From Sva-07 sp964651825 (GTDB taxonomy: Bacteria > Actinomycetota > Acidimicrobiia > Acidimicrobiales > Ilumatobacteraceae): a stretch of 64,000 nt of DNA. The translations under genes and the position numbers were made by a program. Below, one piece after another: positions 34,426-41,849 of this stretch. The stretch is from contig CAZYWK010000011.1 of NCBI GenBank assembly GCA_964651825.1, positions 1 through 64,000 on the forward strand, written 5' to 3'. Every line of letters begins with the position of its first letter. The first letter of the stretch is position 1. Under the pieces are notes generated by a model. The model saw only the letters and a program-made list of their open reading frames with translations, was not told the origin of the DNA and ran no database searches.

Positions 34426-34806
34426 ATGAGCGATCAGGGGACGGTGATCCGCGCCCGGCTGCGCGCCGCGCTCACCGCGGCGATGACGGAGCGCGACATG
34501 GCGACGGTGCGCGTCGTGCGCTCCGCGATCGGCGCCATCGACAACGCCGAGGCCGTCGACACCACGGTGCCGGCCGATCAGATCGACGTGAGCTCCCGCA
34601 TCGCCGGCGCGGTCGCCGGGGCCGGGGCGTCCGAGGCGCGCCGCCGTGAGCTCACCGACGCCGACGTCACCGCCGTGCTGCACGCGGAGATCGCCGAGCG
34701 ACGCGTGGCCGCCGACGAGTACGACGCGACGGGCGAGCCGGGCGCGGACCGCGCCGCCCTCCTCCGAGCCGAGGCCGACACCCTCGAACGCCTCCTGGAA
34801 CCCTGA
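34426..34806 (+). CDS. yqeY: GatB/YqeY-domain protein
   Basis: A 126-aa YqeY-like protein. It has IRARLRAALTAAMTERDMATVRVVRSAIGAIDNAEA and an EIAERRVAADEYDATG segment. The domain occurs alone or fused to the amidotransferase subunit GatB; the free form has no settled function. The ATG at 34426 has TACGGT 7 nt upstream, so it is probably transcribed on its own. It is bracketed by two same-orientation copies of a palindromic element. Confidence 0.85.
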   Translation: MSDQGTVIRARLRAALTAAMTERDMATVRVVRSAIGAIDNAEAVDTTVPADQIDVSSRIAGAVAGAGASEARRRELTDADVTAVLHAEIAERRVAADEYDATGEPGADRAALLRAEADTLERLLEP

Positions 34807-34815
34807 CCAAATCGT

Positions 34816-34868
34816 CGTTTGCGTCGGGATCTGGCCACGCCTGTCGGTGCTGGATCCCGACGCAAACG
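34816..34868. repeat. Dispersed palindromic element, copy 2
   Basis: Perfect 16-bp inverted repeat CGTTTGCGTCGGGATC ... GATCCCGACGCAAACG. Its loop differs from copy 1 at only a few positions, in the same orientation. It lies 9 nt after the yqeY stop. Confidence 0.9.
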
Positions 34869-34882
34869 TGGATCGGAGGGGC

Positions 34883-35431
34883 TCAGCCGCTGATGGGCGG
34901 GGTCGGGGGGTTGGTGACCGTGGGGGTCTGCGCGGTGGGTGCGCCGGCCGTGGGCTGCGTGACGGTGATGACCGTGGGCGTCGGTGACGTCGCGTCGAGG
35001 GCGGCGACACGCTGCAGGGCTTCGTCCTGCTCGCGTTGGCGCTGGGCGAGCGACTCCTCGACCATCTCCAGGCGCTGCAGCCGGCTCGTGAGCCACGTGA
35101 TGAACGCGCTCAGGACGAGCGCCACGATCCCGTACATGATCATCGCGAAGACCACCGACGTCTCGAACACAGCAGGCACGTCGTTGCCGGTCGTGCCCAG
35201 TTCGATCGGTGCGAAGATGCCGCGGAACGGGTCCATCACGCGGTCGAGGTTCCGGTACACCCACTGTGTGAAGCCGGCGCTCGGGTTGGCGCCGAACAGC
35301 AGCAGGAAGAACCCCATGAACAAGATGATCTCGACCACGATCAGGTACACGTAGACCAGGTAGCTGATCGTTCGCGCCACCCACAGAAACGCCTTGCGGG
35401 CTCCTGGAGCGGTGATGGTGTCGTTCGACAT
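34883..35431 (-). CDS. YggT-like membrane protein
   Basis: A 182-aa protein with about three membrane helices (FLWVARTISYLVYVYLIVVEIILFMGFFLLLFG as one or two, then VVFAMIMYGIVALVLSAFI). A YggT-like NLDRVMDPFRGIFAP loop is followed by a charged coiled-coil segment (LEMVEESLAQRQREQDEALQR) and a Pro/Thr-rich tail. A strong ribosome binding site GGGAGGT lies 6 nt before the ATG at 35431. Role unknown; it follows the ABC exporter in the same direction. Confidence 0.78.
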   Translation of the reverse strand: MSNDTITAPGARKAFLWVARTISYLVYVYLIVVEIILFMGFFLLLFGANPSAGFTQWVYRNLDRVMDPFRGIFAPIELGTTGNDVPAVFETSVVFAMIMYGIVALVLSAFITWLTSRLQRLEMVEESLAQRQREQDEALQRVAALDATSPTPTVITVTQPTAGAPTAQTPTVTNPPTPPISG

Positions 35432-35471
35432 TGGTGACCTCCCTCGAGTCGGAGACGACCGTAGTGCGTCG

Positions 35472-36272
35472 CTACTTGAGCAGGAGTGCTTCGATGCGTC
35501 GCGCGGCAACGGCGAAGCCGACGATGGTCAGGGCGACGAGGATGCCCGCGTGCACCAGCAGCACCGGCGACCACTCCCCCAGGTTGGCGGCCCGGACGAG
35601 CACGACGCCGTGGTACAGCGGGCTGAGCTGCACCACCCAGCCCCAGTCGCCGTACTGCGAGATCGGGTAGAACGTCGCCGAGAACAAGAACAGCGGCAGC
35701 GTCACCGACGGCACGTACTCGAAGTCGGCCCAGTTGCGCATGTAGGTCGTGCACGCCATCCCCACCGCGGCGAAGGCGAACCCGATGAGGATCGCGGCCG
35801 GCACCGCCATCACCGCCCACGGCGATTCGACCATCCCCATGACCCACATCGTGATCAGGAACGCCGTGGAGTAAGCCGCGCCCCGGACCACGGCGAAGCC
35901 GATCTCGCCGAGCGCCACATCGCCGGCCGACATCGGCGTCGCCAGCACGGCGTCGTACAGGTGCGACTGCTTGAGCTTGAAGAAGATGTTCATCGTCGAG
36001 TCGAACACCGCGCCGTTCATCGCCGACGCGGCGAGCAGCGCCGGGGCCACGAACTGGTCGTACGGCACGAGTTGGCCGCCGACCTCGATGTCGCCGACGA
36101 GCGCCGACAACCCGACGCGGATCGACAGCAGGTAAAAGAGCGGTTCGAAGAACCCGCTGACGAAGATCAGCCACGTGCGGCGGTACACCATCACGCTGCG
36201 CTCCATCAGGCGCTGCGGGCTGCGGATGTCGAACAGCGCGTCCGGGACGATCCGGGTCAGCGTCGCGCTCAC
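35472..36272 (-). CDS. ABC-2 type exporter permease, second subunit
   Basis: A 266-aa inner-membrane permease with six helices, including FVSGFFEPLFYLLSIRVG and the late VPSVTLPLFLFSATFYPISQYGDWGWVVQLSPLYH block typical of NodJ/DrrB-type permeases. The GTG start overlaps the preceding permease's stop by GTGA. Together with the ATPase at 37077 it forms a full exporter, probably for a drug or lipid-like molecule; the substrate is unknown. Confidence 0.92.
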   Translation of the reverse strand: MSATLTRIVPDALFDIRSPQRLMERSVMVYRRTWLIFVSGFFEPLFYLLSIRVGLSALVGDIEVGGQLVPYDQFVAPALLAASAMNGAVFDSTMNIFFKLKQSHLYDAVLATPMSAGDVALGEIGFAVVRGAAYSTAFLITMWVMGMVESPWAVMAVPAAILIGFAFAAVGMACTTYMRNWADFEYVPSVTLPLFLFSATFYPISQYGDWGWVVQLSPLYHGVVLVRAANLGEWSPVLLVHAGILVALTIVGFAVAARRIEALLLK

Positions 36273-37069
36273 GGCTGGAGCCTCCGCCGGAACGTCACCT
36301 GGCACGCCGCCCACCCGCCGACGACGAACACGAGCAGCACCGCCAGGTGGGCGAGCCCCTCGACCCGGTCGAGCCCGCCGAGCACCAGCCCGCGGCAGAG
36401 CTCGACACCGTGCCACAGCGGTGTGATCCACGCCAGCTTCTGCAGCCAGTCCGGCAGCTCGGTGATCGGGTAGAACGCGCCGCTGAACAGGAACATCGGG
36501 ATGATCCCGAAGCGCAGGATCGCCGGGAACGAGATGTCACGCGACCGTGTCGAGGTCCACGCCGACAGCGGCAGCGCGAACGCCATGCCGCACAACATCG
36601 CGACCGGGATCGCCGGGATCAGCCCCCACGACCGGGTCTCGTCGAACACGGACAGCACGATGGCGACGCCGGTGGCGGCGACCGCGGTGCGCACGGCGTG
36701 CTGCACGGCCAAACCCGTCGCGACCTCACCGGGCTCGATCGGCGTCGACACCATCGCCCGGTACGCGTTCGACCACATGAAGCCGTCCATCGTCGGCCAC
36801 ATCGCCTCGGAGCTGGCGGTGAACATGGCTGTCGTGGCGAGCAGCGCGGTGGCGTAGAACGCGAAGTACGACACGCCCCCGAGCGCCTCCGCGCCACCCG
36901 GGCCTTCGTCGACGAGCGTGCCGACACCGATCCCGACGCCGAGCAGGTAGAGCATCGGCTGGACGAACGCGGCGAGCACGTTCGCCTTCCAGATGCGCCG
37001 GTAGAACGTGAACTCGCGGTACCAGACCCGCAGCGGGCGCGGCGTCGAGCGACGCACGGTCCCGGTCAT
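36269..37069 (-). CDS. ABC-2 type exporter permease, first subunit
   Basis: A 266-aa permease similar in length and plan to the next one (VWYREFTFYRRIWKANVLAAFVQPMLYLLGVGIG; ILRFGIIPMFLFSGAFYPITELPDWLQ). A heterodimer with it is likely. The ATG at 37069 is 7 nt after the ATPase stop. Confidence 0.92.
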   Translation of the reverse strand: MTGTVRRSTPRPLRVWYREFTFYRRIWKANVLAAFVQPMLYLLGVGIGVGTLVDEGPGGAEALGGVSYFAFYATALLATTAMFTASSEAMWPTMDGFMWSNAYRAMVSTPIEPGEVATGLAVQHAVRTAVAATGVAIVLSVFDETRSWGLIPAIPVAMLCGMAFALPLSAWTSTRSRDISFPAILRFGIIPMFLFSGAFYPITELPDWLQKLAWITPLWHGVELCRGLVLGGLDRVEGLAHLAVLLVFVVGGWAACQVTFRRRLQP

Positions 37070-37076
37070 GACCCAC

Positions 37077-38018
37077 TCATTCGACGAGCGTCCGTCCGGT
37101 GAGGCGGAGGAACACGTCCTCGAGGCTGCTGCGCCGCACCAGTGCGCTCTCGGGCACGAGCTCACGGGCGTGGACCTCCACGAGCGCCGCCTCGCCGTCG
37201 TGGGCGTAGATCAGGAGCCGATCCGGCAACACCTCGATGCGATCACCGATCCCCTCGACGTGGCCGGCCAGTTCGGTGTTGCGGCCCTGCCCGAAGCGGA
37301 CCTCGAGCACCTCGCGTGTCGAGTACTGCGCGATCAGCCCGGACGGCGACCCCTCGGCCACGATGCGCCCGTTGTCCATCACGACGAGGCGATCGCACAG
37401 CTGCTCGGCCTCGTCCATGAAGTGGGTGGTGAGCACCAGCGTGGCGCCACGCTCCTTGAGCTGGTACAGGCGATCCCACAGGAGGTGACGAGCCTGCGGG
37501 TCGAGGCCGGTGGTGGGCTCGTCGAGCAGCAACAGGTCGGGTTCGTTGATCAGCGACCGGGCGATGCTCACCCGCCGCTTCTGCCCGCCCGACAGCGGCT
37601 CGACCGGGCTCGCGGCGCGATCGGTGAGCTGGACGAAGTCGAGCAGGTCGGCCGCGCGTCGCTTCGCCTCGCGGCGGCCGATGTCGAAGTACCGGGCGTA
37701 GATGACGAGGTTCTCCAGCACGGTCAGCTCGTTGTCGAGCTGGTCGGCCTGCGGCACGACGCCGATCCGGGAGCGGATCGAGCGCCCGTCGTGGCTCGGG
37801 TCGAGGCCGAAGATGCGCAGCTCGCCGTCCGACACGGGCGACACGCATCCGATCATCCGCATGGTCGACGTCTTCCCGGCGCCGTTCGGGCCGAGGAAGC
37901 CGAAGGCCTCGCCGGGCGCGACGTCGATGTCGATGCCGGCAACGGCGGTGAAGTCGCCGAACCGCTTGACCAGCCCGCGGGCGGAGATCAGCGACCCGCT
38001 CGCGGCGAGCTCAGCCAT
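37077..38018 (-). CDS. ABC exporter ATP-binding protein (NodI/DrrA-like)
   Basis: A 313-aa ATPase with Walker A GPNGAGKT, Q-loop VPQADQLD, signature LSGGQKRR, Walker B LLLLDEPTTGLD and H-loop TTHFMDEAE. The C-terminal domain of about 90 residues ends in SLEDVFLRLTGR, as in NodI/DrrA. The GLVKRFGDFTAVAGIDIDV start is typical of drug or lipo-oligosaccharide exporters. Its start overlaps the M20 peptidase stop by 8 bp. Confidence 0.95.
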   Translation of the reverse strand: MAELAASGSLISARGLVKRFGDFTAVAGIDIDVAPGEAFGFLGPNGAGKTSTMRMIGCVSPVSDGELRIFGLDPSHDGRSIRSRIGVVPQADQLDNELTVLENLVIYARYFDIGRREAKRRAADLLDFVQLTDRAASPVEPLSGGQKRRVSIARSLINEPDLLLLDEPTTGLDPQARHLLWDRLYQLKERGATLVLTTHFMDEAEQLCDRLVVMDNGRIVAEGSPSGLIAQYSTREVLEVRFGQGRNTELAGHVEGIGDRIEVLPDRLLIYAHDGEAALVEVHARELVPESALVRRSSLEDVFLRLTGRTLVE

Positions 38019-39435
38019 CGGTAAGCCGGTGGGCGTGCGCGTCGATCAGGTGCGCCATGGCCATCGTGACCCGGCGCGCGGTCGGCAGGTGCAGGTACTC
38101 GTTCGGTCCGTGCGCGTTGGCGTCCGGGCCGAGCACACCGGTGATGACGAACTGGGCGTCGGGGAAACGTTCGCCGAGCATGCCCATGAACGGGATCGAG
38201 CCGCCCTCGCCGAACGTGCGCGTCGGCTCGCCGAACGCGGCGATCGACGCGGCGTCGAGCGCGGCGCGCAGCCACGGCGCCATCGCCGGAGCGTTCCACC
38301 CGGGCCCGCTCTCGCCGTCGCCGAACTCGACCCGCGCGCCGTAGGGCGGGTCGGCCTCGAGCACCGCCTTGACGGCGGCCAACGCCTGGGTCGGCTCGAC
38401 CGTCGGCGGGAGGCGGAACGACAGCTTCAACGACGTGCTCGGCCGCAGCACGTTGCCGGCGCGGGCGATCCCGGGGAGCCCGTCGGCGCCGACGACGCTG
38501 AGGGTGGCGTGCCACGTGCGCGACAAGAGCTGTTGGGCCCCGTCGCCGGACGTCGGTCCGGCACCCTCGACGAACGGGTAGTGGTCGGCGATGCGCCCGA
38601 TCTCGACCGCCGTGTCGTGCGCCTCCCGTACCCGGTCGTCGGGGATCGGTGCCGTCAGCTCGGGCACGAGGATCGCGCCGGTCGCCGCGTCCTCGACGCG
38701 GTCGAGCAGCATCCGGGCGATGCGGAACGTCGACGGCACCATGCCCGACACGTCGCCGGAGTGCAGGCCGTCGGTGACGATGTCGATCCGCAGCGTGCCT
38801 GATGCCAACCCGCGCAACGACGTGGTGACCCAGAGCCGCTCGTAGTCGATGCAACCCGAATCGAGGCAGATCACGAGGCTCGGCGTGCCGATCCGGTCGG
38901 CCAGTGCCTCGACGTAGAACGGCAGATCGGGCGAACCCGACTCCTCGCTCGCCTCGATCAGCACCACACAGCGGGCGTGCGATCCACCAGCGGCGTGCAC
39001 CGAACGGATGGCCGTGAGGCTGGCGAACGCGGCGTAGCCGTCGTCGGCGCCGCCACGCCCGTACAGCCGGTCGCCTTCGAGCACCGGCTGCCACGGGCCG
39101 AGGCCCTCGCGCCAGCCCTCCATCTCGGGTTGCTTGTCGAGGTGGCCGTAGAGCAGGACGGTGTCGTCGTTCGAGCCGTCACCGGTCGCGGGGATCTCCA
39201 TCAGGATCAGCGGGGTCCGGCCGTCGAGCTCGACGACCTCCAGCGTCAGCCCCTCGATCGGCTGGGCGCGGCACCAGCCGGCGACGAGGGCCACCGCCTC
39301 GGCCATGTGGCCGTTGGCCCGCCAGTCCGGGTCGAACACCGGCGACACGTTGGGGATCGCGATGTAGTCGTGGAGGACCGCCACGATGCCGTCCCACATC
39401 TCGTTGGCACAGGTGCTGATCTCGTCGGCGATCAC
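38011..39435 (-). CDS. M20-family metallopeptidase
   Basis: A 474-aa di-zinc peptidase of the dipeptidase/ArgE group. It has LLYGHLDKQPE, GRGGADDGYAAF, EASEESGSPDL with the catalytic glutamates, LDSGCID, and the terminal histidine in GPNEYLHLPTARR. Cytoplasmic; it would hydrolyse dipeptides or N-acyl amino acids. The GTG at 39435 overlaps the previous gene by GTGA. Confidence 0.92.
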   Translation of the reverse strand: MIADEISTCANEMWDGIVAVLHDYIAIPNVSPVFDPDWRANGHMAEAVALVAGWCRAQPIEGLTLEVVELDGRTPLILMEIPATGDGSNDDTVLLYGHLDKQPEMEGWREGLGPWQPVLEGDRLYGRGGADDGYAAFASLTAIRSVHAAGGSHARCVVLIEASEESGSPDLPFYVEALADRIGTPSLVICLDSGCIDYERLWVTTSLRGLASGTLRIDIVTDGLHSGDVSGMVPSTFRIARMLLDRVEDAATGAILVPELTAPIPDDRVREAHDTAVEIGRIADHYPFVEGAGPTSGDGAQQLLSRTWHATLSVVGADGLPGIARAGNVLRPSTSLKLSFRLPPTVEPTQALAAVKAVLEADPPYGARVEFGDGESGPGWNAPAMAPWLRAALDAASIAAFGEPTRTFGEGGSIPFMGMLGERFPDAQFVITGVLGPDANAHGPNEYLHLPTARRVTMAMAHLIDAHAHRLTDG

Positions 39436-40343
39436 GCCGTCACCGTAGCGAGCAGTCGCGTGCCCATCCGCTGGAATTGCGCGCTGTCGGCGGAATGGAG
39501 CAGGTAGAGCACCGCGAAGTGCAGGGCCCACAGCTGGCCGCGCTGCCACGTGGCGTCGTCGATCTCGTACACCGCGCCCGCCGCGCCGCGGAACACGGCC
39601 CGGTCGGCGTCGCCGAACAGCATCCAGCCCACTGCCAGGTCGACCGCGGGGTCGCCGCTGGTGATGTCGCCGAAGTCGATCACCGCCGCGATCCGGCCGT
39701 CGGCGACCACGATGTTTGCCGAGTGCAGGTCGCCGTGCACCCACAGTGCCTCGCCGGTCCATTCCTCCACGTCGGCCAGCTCGCCGAGCCGTTCCCTCAA
39801 CACCGCCAGCTCGATCGCCCCCGACCCCAAACGCACCGGACCGAGACGAGCAAGGTTCGCCTCGATGCGAGCGACGAACTCGGCGATCGGCTGGCCGCGG
39901 CGGAACTCGTTGACCGGCGCGTCGGCTGGCGCGGGCCGGTGGAGCGCGGCGAGGAACTCACCCAGTCGCTGCGCCTCGGCAGTCGTGTCGGCGAGCGGAA
40001 CGTTGGCCGCGAGCTCACCGGCGAAGTACGGGCAGATGCTCCACCGCCAGGGATAGCCGTGCGCCGGCGTTGCGAACCGGACCGGCGCGGGGATCGGTAT
40101 GGGCAACGTGGACGCGAGCGCCGGCAGCCAGCGCTGCTCGTGCTCCACCAGGTTCGCGCCGAGCTGACGCCGCGGCAGCCGCACCGTCAGATCGTCACCC
40201 AACCGGTAGACGGCGTTGTCCCAGCCGAACGCGAGCGGCCGCAGGGGCAGTTCCGCGAGGTCGGGGTGCTGTTCGGCGAGCAGCGCCCGGACGAGGTCGT
40301 CGGTGATGTCGACCTCGGCGGCGGGCATGTTCTGCGCCGCCAT
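39432..40343 (-). CDS. Aminoglycoside-phosphotransferase-family kinase-like protein
   Basis: A 303-aa protein of the APH/choline-kinase fold with LPLRPLAFGWDNAVYRLGDDLTVRLPRR (nucleotide lobe), the catalytic WVHGDLHSANIVV and AVIDFGDITSGDPAVDLA. Catalytic residues look intact, so it is an active small-molecule kinase; a role in antibiotic resistance is not implied by the fold. Start at ATG 40343; ATG at 40328 is an alternative. It follows the helicase gene by 5 nt. Confidence 0.9.
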   Translation of the reverse strand: MAAQNMPAAEVDITDDLVRALLAEQHPDLAELPLRPLAFGWDNAVYRLGDDLTVRLPRRQLGANLVEHEQRWLPALASTLPIPIPAPVRFATPAHGYPWRWSICPYFAGELAANVPLADTTAEAQRLGEFLAALHRPAPADAPVNEFRRGQPIAEFVARIEANLARLGPVRLGSGAIELAVLRERLGELADVEEWTGEALWVHGDLHSANIVVADGRIAAVIDFGDITSGDPAVDLAVGWMLFGDADRAVFRGAAGAVYEIDDATWQRGQLWALHFAVLYLLHSADSAQFQRMGTRLLATVTA

Positions 40344-40348
40344 CGCGA

Positions 40349-41644
40349 TCAGTCCGCTTCGAAGTCGACCAGGTTGAGCAGGCGGAGATCGTTGGAGAAG
40401 ACCTCGACCGGCTTGTCGACCGGCAGCCGCATGCCGCGCTGCAGGATGCGCATCTGGGTGTGCTGGTTGTACTCGACGAGCGTGACCGCCCAGCCGTCGC
40501 GCCCGGCGCGAGCGGTACGGCCAGAGCGGTGCAGGTAGTCCTTCACGTCCTTGGCCGGCTCGTAGTGGATGACCGCGCCGATGTCGTCGATGTCGATGCC
40601 GCGCGCCGCCACGTCGGTCGCGACGAGGATCCCCAGCTTGCCCTCGGCGAACTGGCGCAGCACCCGTTCGCGGCCGCTCTGCTGCATGTCGCCGTGCAGC
40701 GGCGCGGCGTCGACACCGAGCTCGGCGAGGTTGTGGGCGACCCGGTCGCACACCCGCTTGGTCTGGCAGAACACGAGCACCTTGGGGATGCTCTTGGCGA
40801 TCGAACCGATCACCTTGTCCTTGTCCATGTGGTGCACGGCGAGGAAGAGGTGGTGCATCGTGCCGACGGTGTCGGTCGCCTCGTCGATCGCCACGGTTTC
40901 GGGGTCGGTCTGGTAGTGCCGGATCAGATGGCCGACATCGCCGTCGAGCGTGGCGCTGAACAGCATGGTCTGCGAACGGCCGGTGCAGTGGCGCAGGATC
41001 CATTCGACCTGGGGGGTGAACCCGTCGTCGGCCATCCGGTCGGCCTCGTCGAGGGTGACGATCTGGCAGTCGCCGAGATCGACCTCGCCCGACTTGATCA
41101 GGTCGATCAGCCGCAGCGGCGTGGCGACGACGACCTCGACTCCCTTGGCCAACTCGTCGATCTGGTGGTGCCTGGACGCGCCGCCGTAGACGGGGAGCAC
41201 GGTCATGCCAGCGTGTTGGGCCACGGGTTGGAGGACCTCGGCGACCTGGACGGCGAGCTCACGCGTCGGTACGAGCACCAGGCCGAGCGGGCGTGACGGA
41301 GCGGCGGTGTCGGTGATGCGGGCCAGCATCGGAACCCCGAACGCGAGCGTCTTGCCCGATCCGGTCTTGGCCCGCCCACACACGTCGCGGCCGGTCATCG
41401 CCACCGGGATCGCTTCGACCTGGATGTTGAACGGCATGGCGAACCCACACGCGGCGAGGCCGACGTCGATGCGCTCGGGCACACCGAGCTCGGCGAAGCC
41501 GGTGGGAGCCTCGACCGGGGGCAGCACGTTGAAGCTGGTGAGGTTCGAGGTGTTGACGTGGCCGCCGTCGGAGGGCGAGCCACCGGAGCGAGGCGGTCGC
41601 CTCTTTCGACGAGGTGCCCCCCGTCGAGCAGTGTTTTCGGACAT
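40349..41644 (-). CDS. DEAD-box RNA helicase
   Basis: A 431-aa ATP-dependent RNA helicase. It has the Q motif region FNIQVEAIPVAM, Walker A AKTGSGKT, VPTRELA, DEADRMAD, SAT, VFCQTKRV, VATDVAARGIDID and HRSGRTARAG. A basic N-terminal tail (RRGAPRRKRRPPRSG) probably aids RNA binding. I start it at the ATG at 41644 (MSENTARR), which has TACGAT 10 nt upstream; the ATG at 41656 would overlap that box. It heads the minus-strand run down to 34883. Confidence 0.94.
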   Translation of the reverse strand: MSENTARRGAPRRKRRPPRSGGSPSDGGHVNTSNLTSFNVLPPVEAPTGFAELGVPERIDVGLAACGFAMPFNIQVEAIPVAMTGRDVCGRAKTGSGKTLAFGVPMLARITDTAAPSRPLGLVLVPTRELAVQVAEVLQPVAQHAGMTVLPVYGGASRHHQIDELAKGVEVVVATPLRLIDLIKSGEVDLGDCQIVTLDEADRMADDGFTPQVEWILRHCTGRSQTMLFSATLDGDVGHLIRHYQTDPETVAIDEATDTVGTMHHLFLAVHHMDKDKVIGSIAKSIPKVLVFCQTKRVCDRVAHNLAELGVDAAPLHGDMQQSGRERVLRQFAEGKLGILVATDVAARGIDIDDIGAVIHYEPAKDVKDYLHRSGRTARAGRDGWAVTLVEYNQHTQMRILQRGMRLPVDKPVEVFSNDLRLLNLVDFEAD

Positions 41645-41672
41645 TGTGAGCGGCATCGTATCCGCGGCGTGC

Positions 41673-41678
41673 TAACTT
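41673..41678 (+). promoter_or_regulatory. Predicted -10 box (TAACTT) of the leuA leader
   Basis: TAACTT ends 8 nt before the leader-peptide ATG, the same spacing as at the cimA leader. The -35 region is poor. Confidence 0.55.
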
Positions 41679-41686
41679 GTTCGTCG

Positions 41687-41719
41687 ATGAACCGCGGAAC
41701 GCTGCTCCTCCTTATGTAG
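41687..41719 (+). CDS. Leu-rich leader peptide of leuA
   Basis: A 10-residue frame MNRGTLLLLM ending in TAG. Four consecutive Leu codons (CTG CTC CTC CTT) are placed just before the stop, as in classical leucine attenuators. It is followed by two hairpins and then leuA. Confidence 0.88.
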   Translation: MNRGTLLLLM

Positions 41720-41746
41720 GGCGAGCGCATCTGCACGCGTTCGCCC
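41719..41746 (+). promoter_or_regulatory. First hairpin of the leuA attenuator
   Basis: GGGCGAGCGC pairs with GCGTTCGCCC (one G-U pair) around an 8-nt loop. The stem begins at the last base of the leader stop codon, so a stalled or finishing ribosome would affect it. Confidence 0.65.
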
Positions 41747-41748
41747 GC

Positions 41749-41784
41749 ACCCCCCGCCTCCCGGCCGGGGGGTTCTTGCTTTTT
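41749..41784 (+). terminator. Attenuator terminator of leuA
   Basis: ACCCCCC pairs with GGGGGGT, followed by TCTTGCTTTTT. It lies 66 nt before the leuA ATG. Confidence 0.8.
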
Positions 41785-41849
41785 CGGCCCCGAACACTGC
41801 GGGCCACATCACTCGACACACCCGACGTCACGCTCCAGGAGAAAACCCG

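Noticed and set aside
39432..40343. Antibiotic resistance gene (aminoglycoside phosphotransferase)
   Set aside because: The fold is shared by many unrelated small-molecule kinases; nothing links this chromosomal gene to resistance.
35472..41644. Biosynthetic gene cluster around the ABC exporter
   Set aside because: Only helicase, kinase-like, peptidase and exporter genes are present; no synthase or precursor peptide was found.
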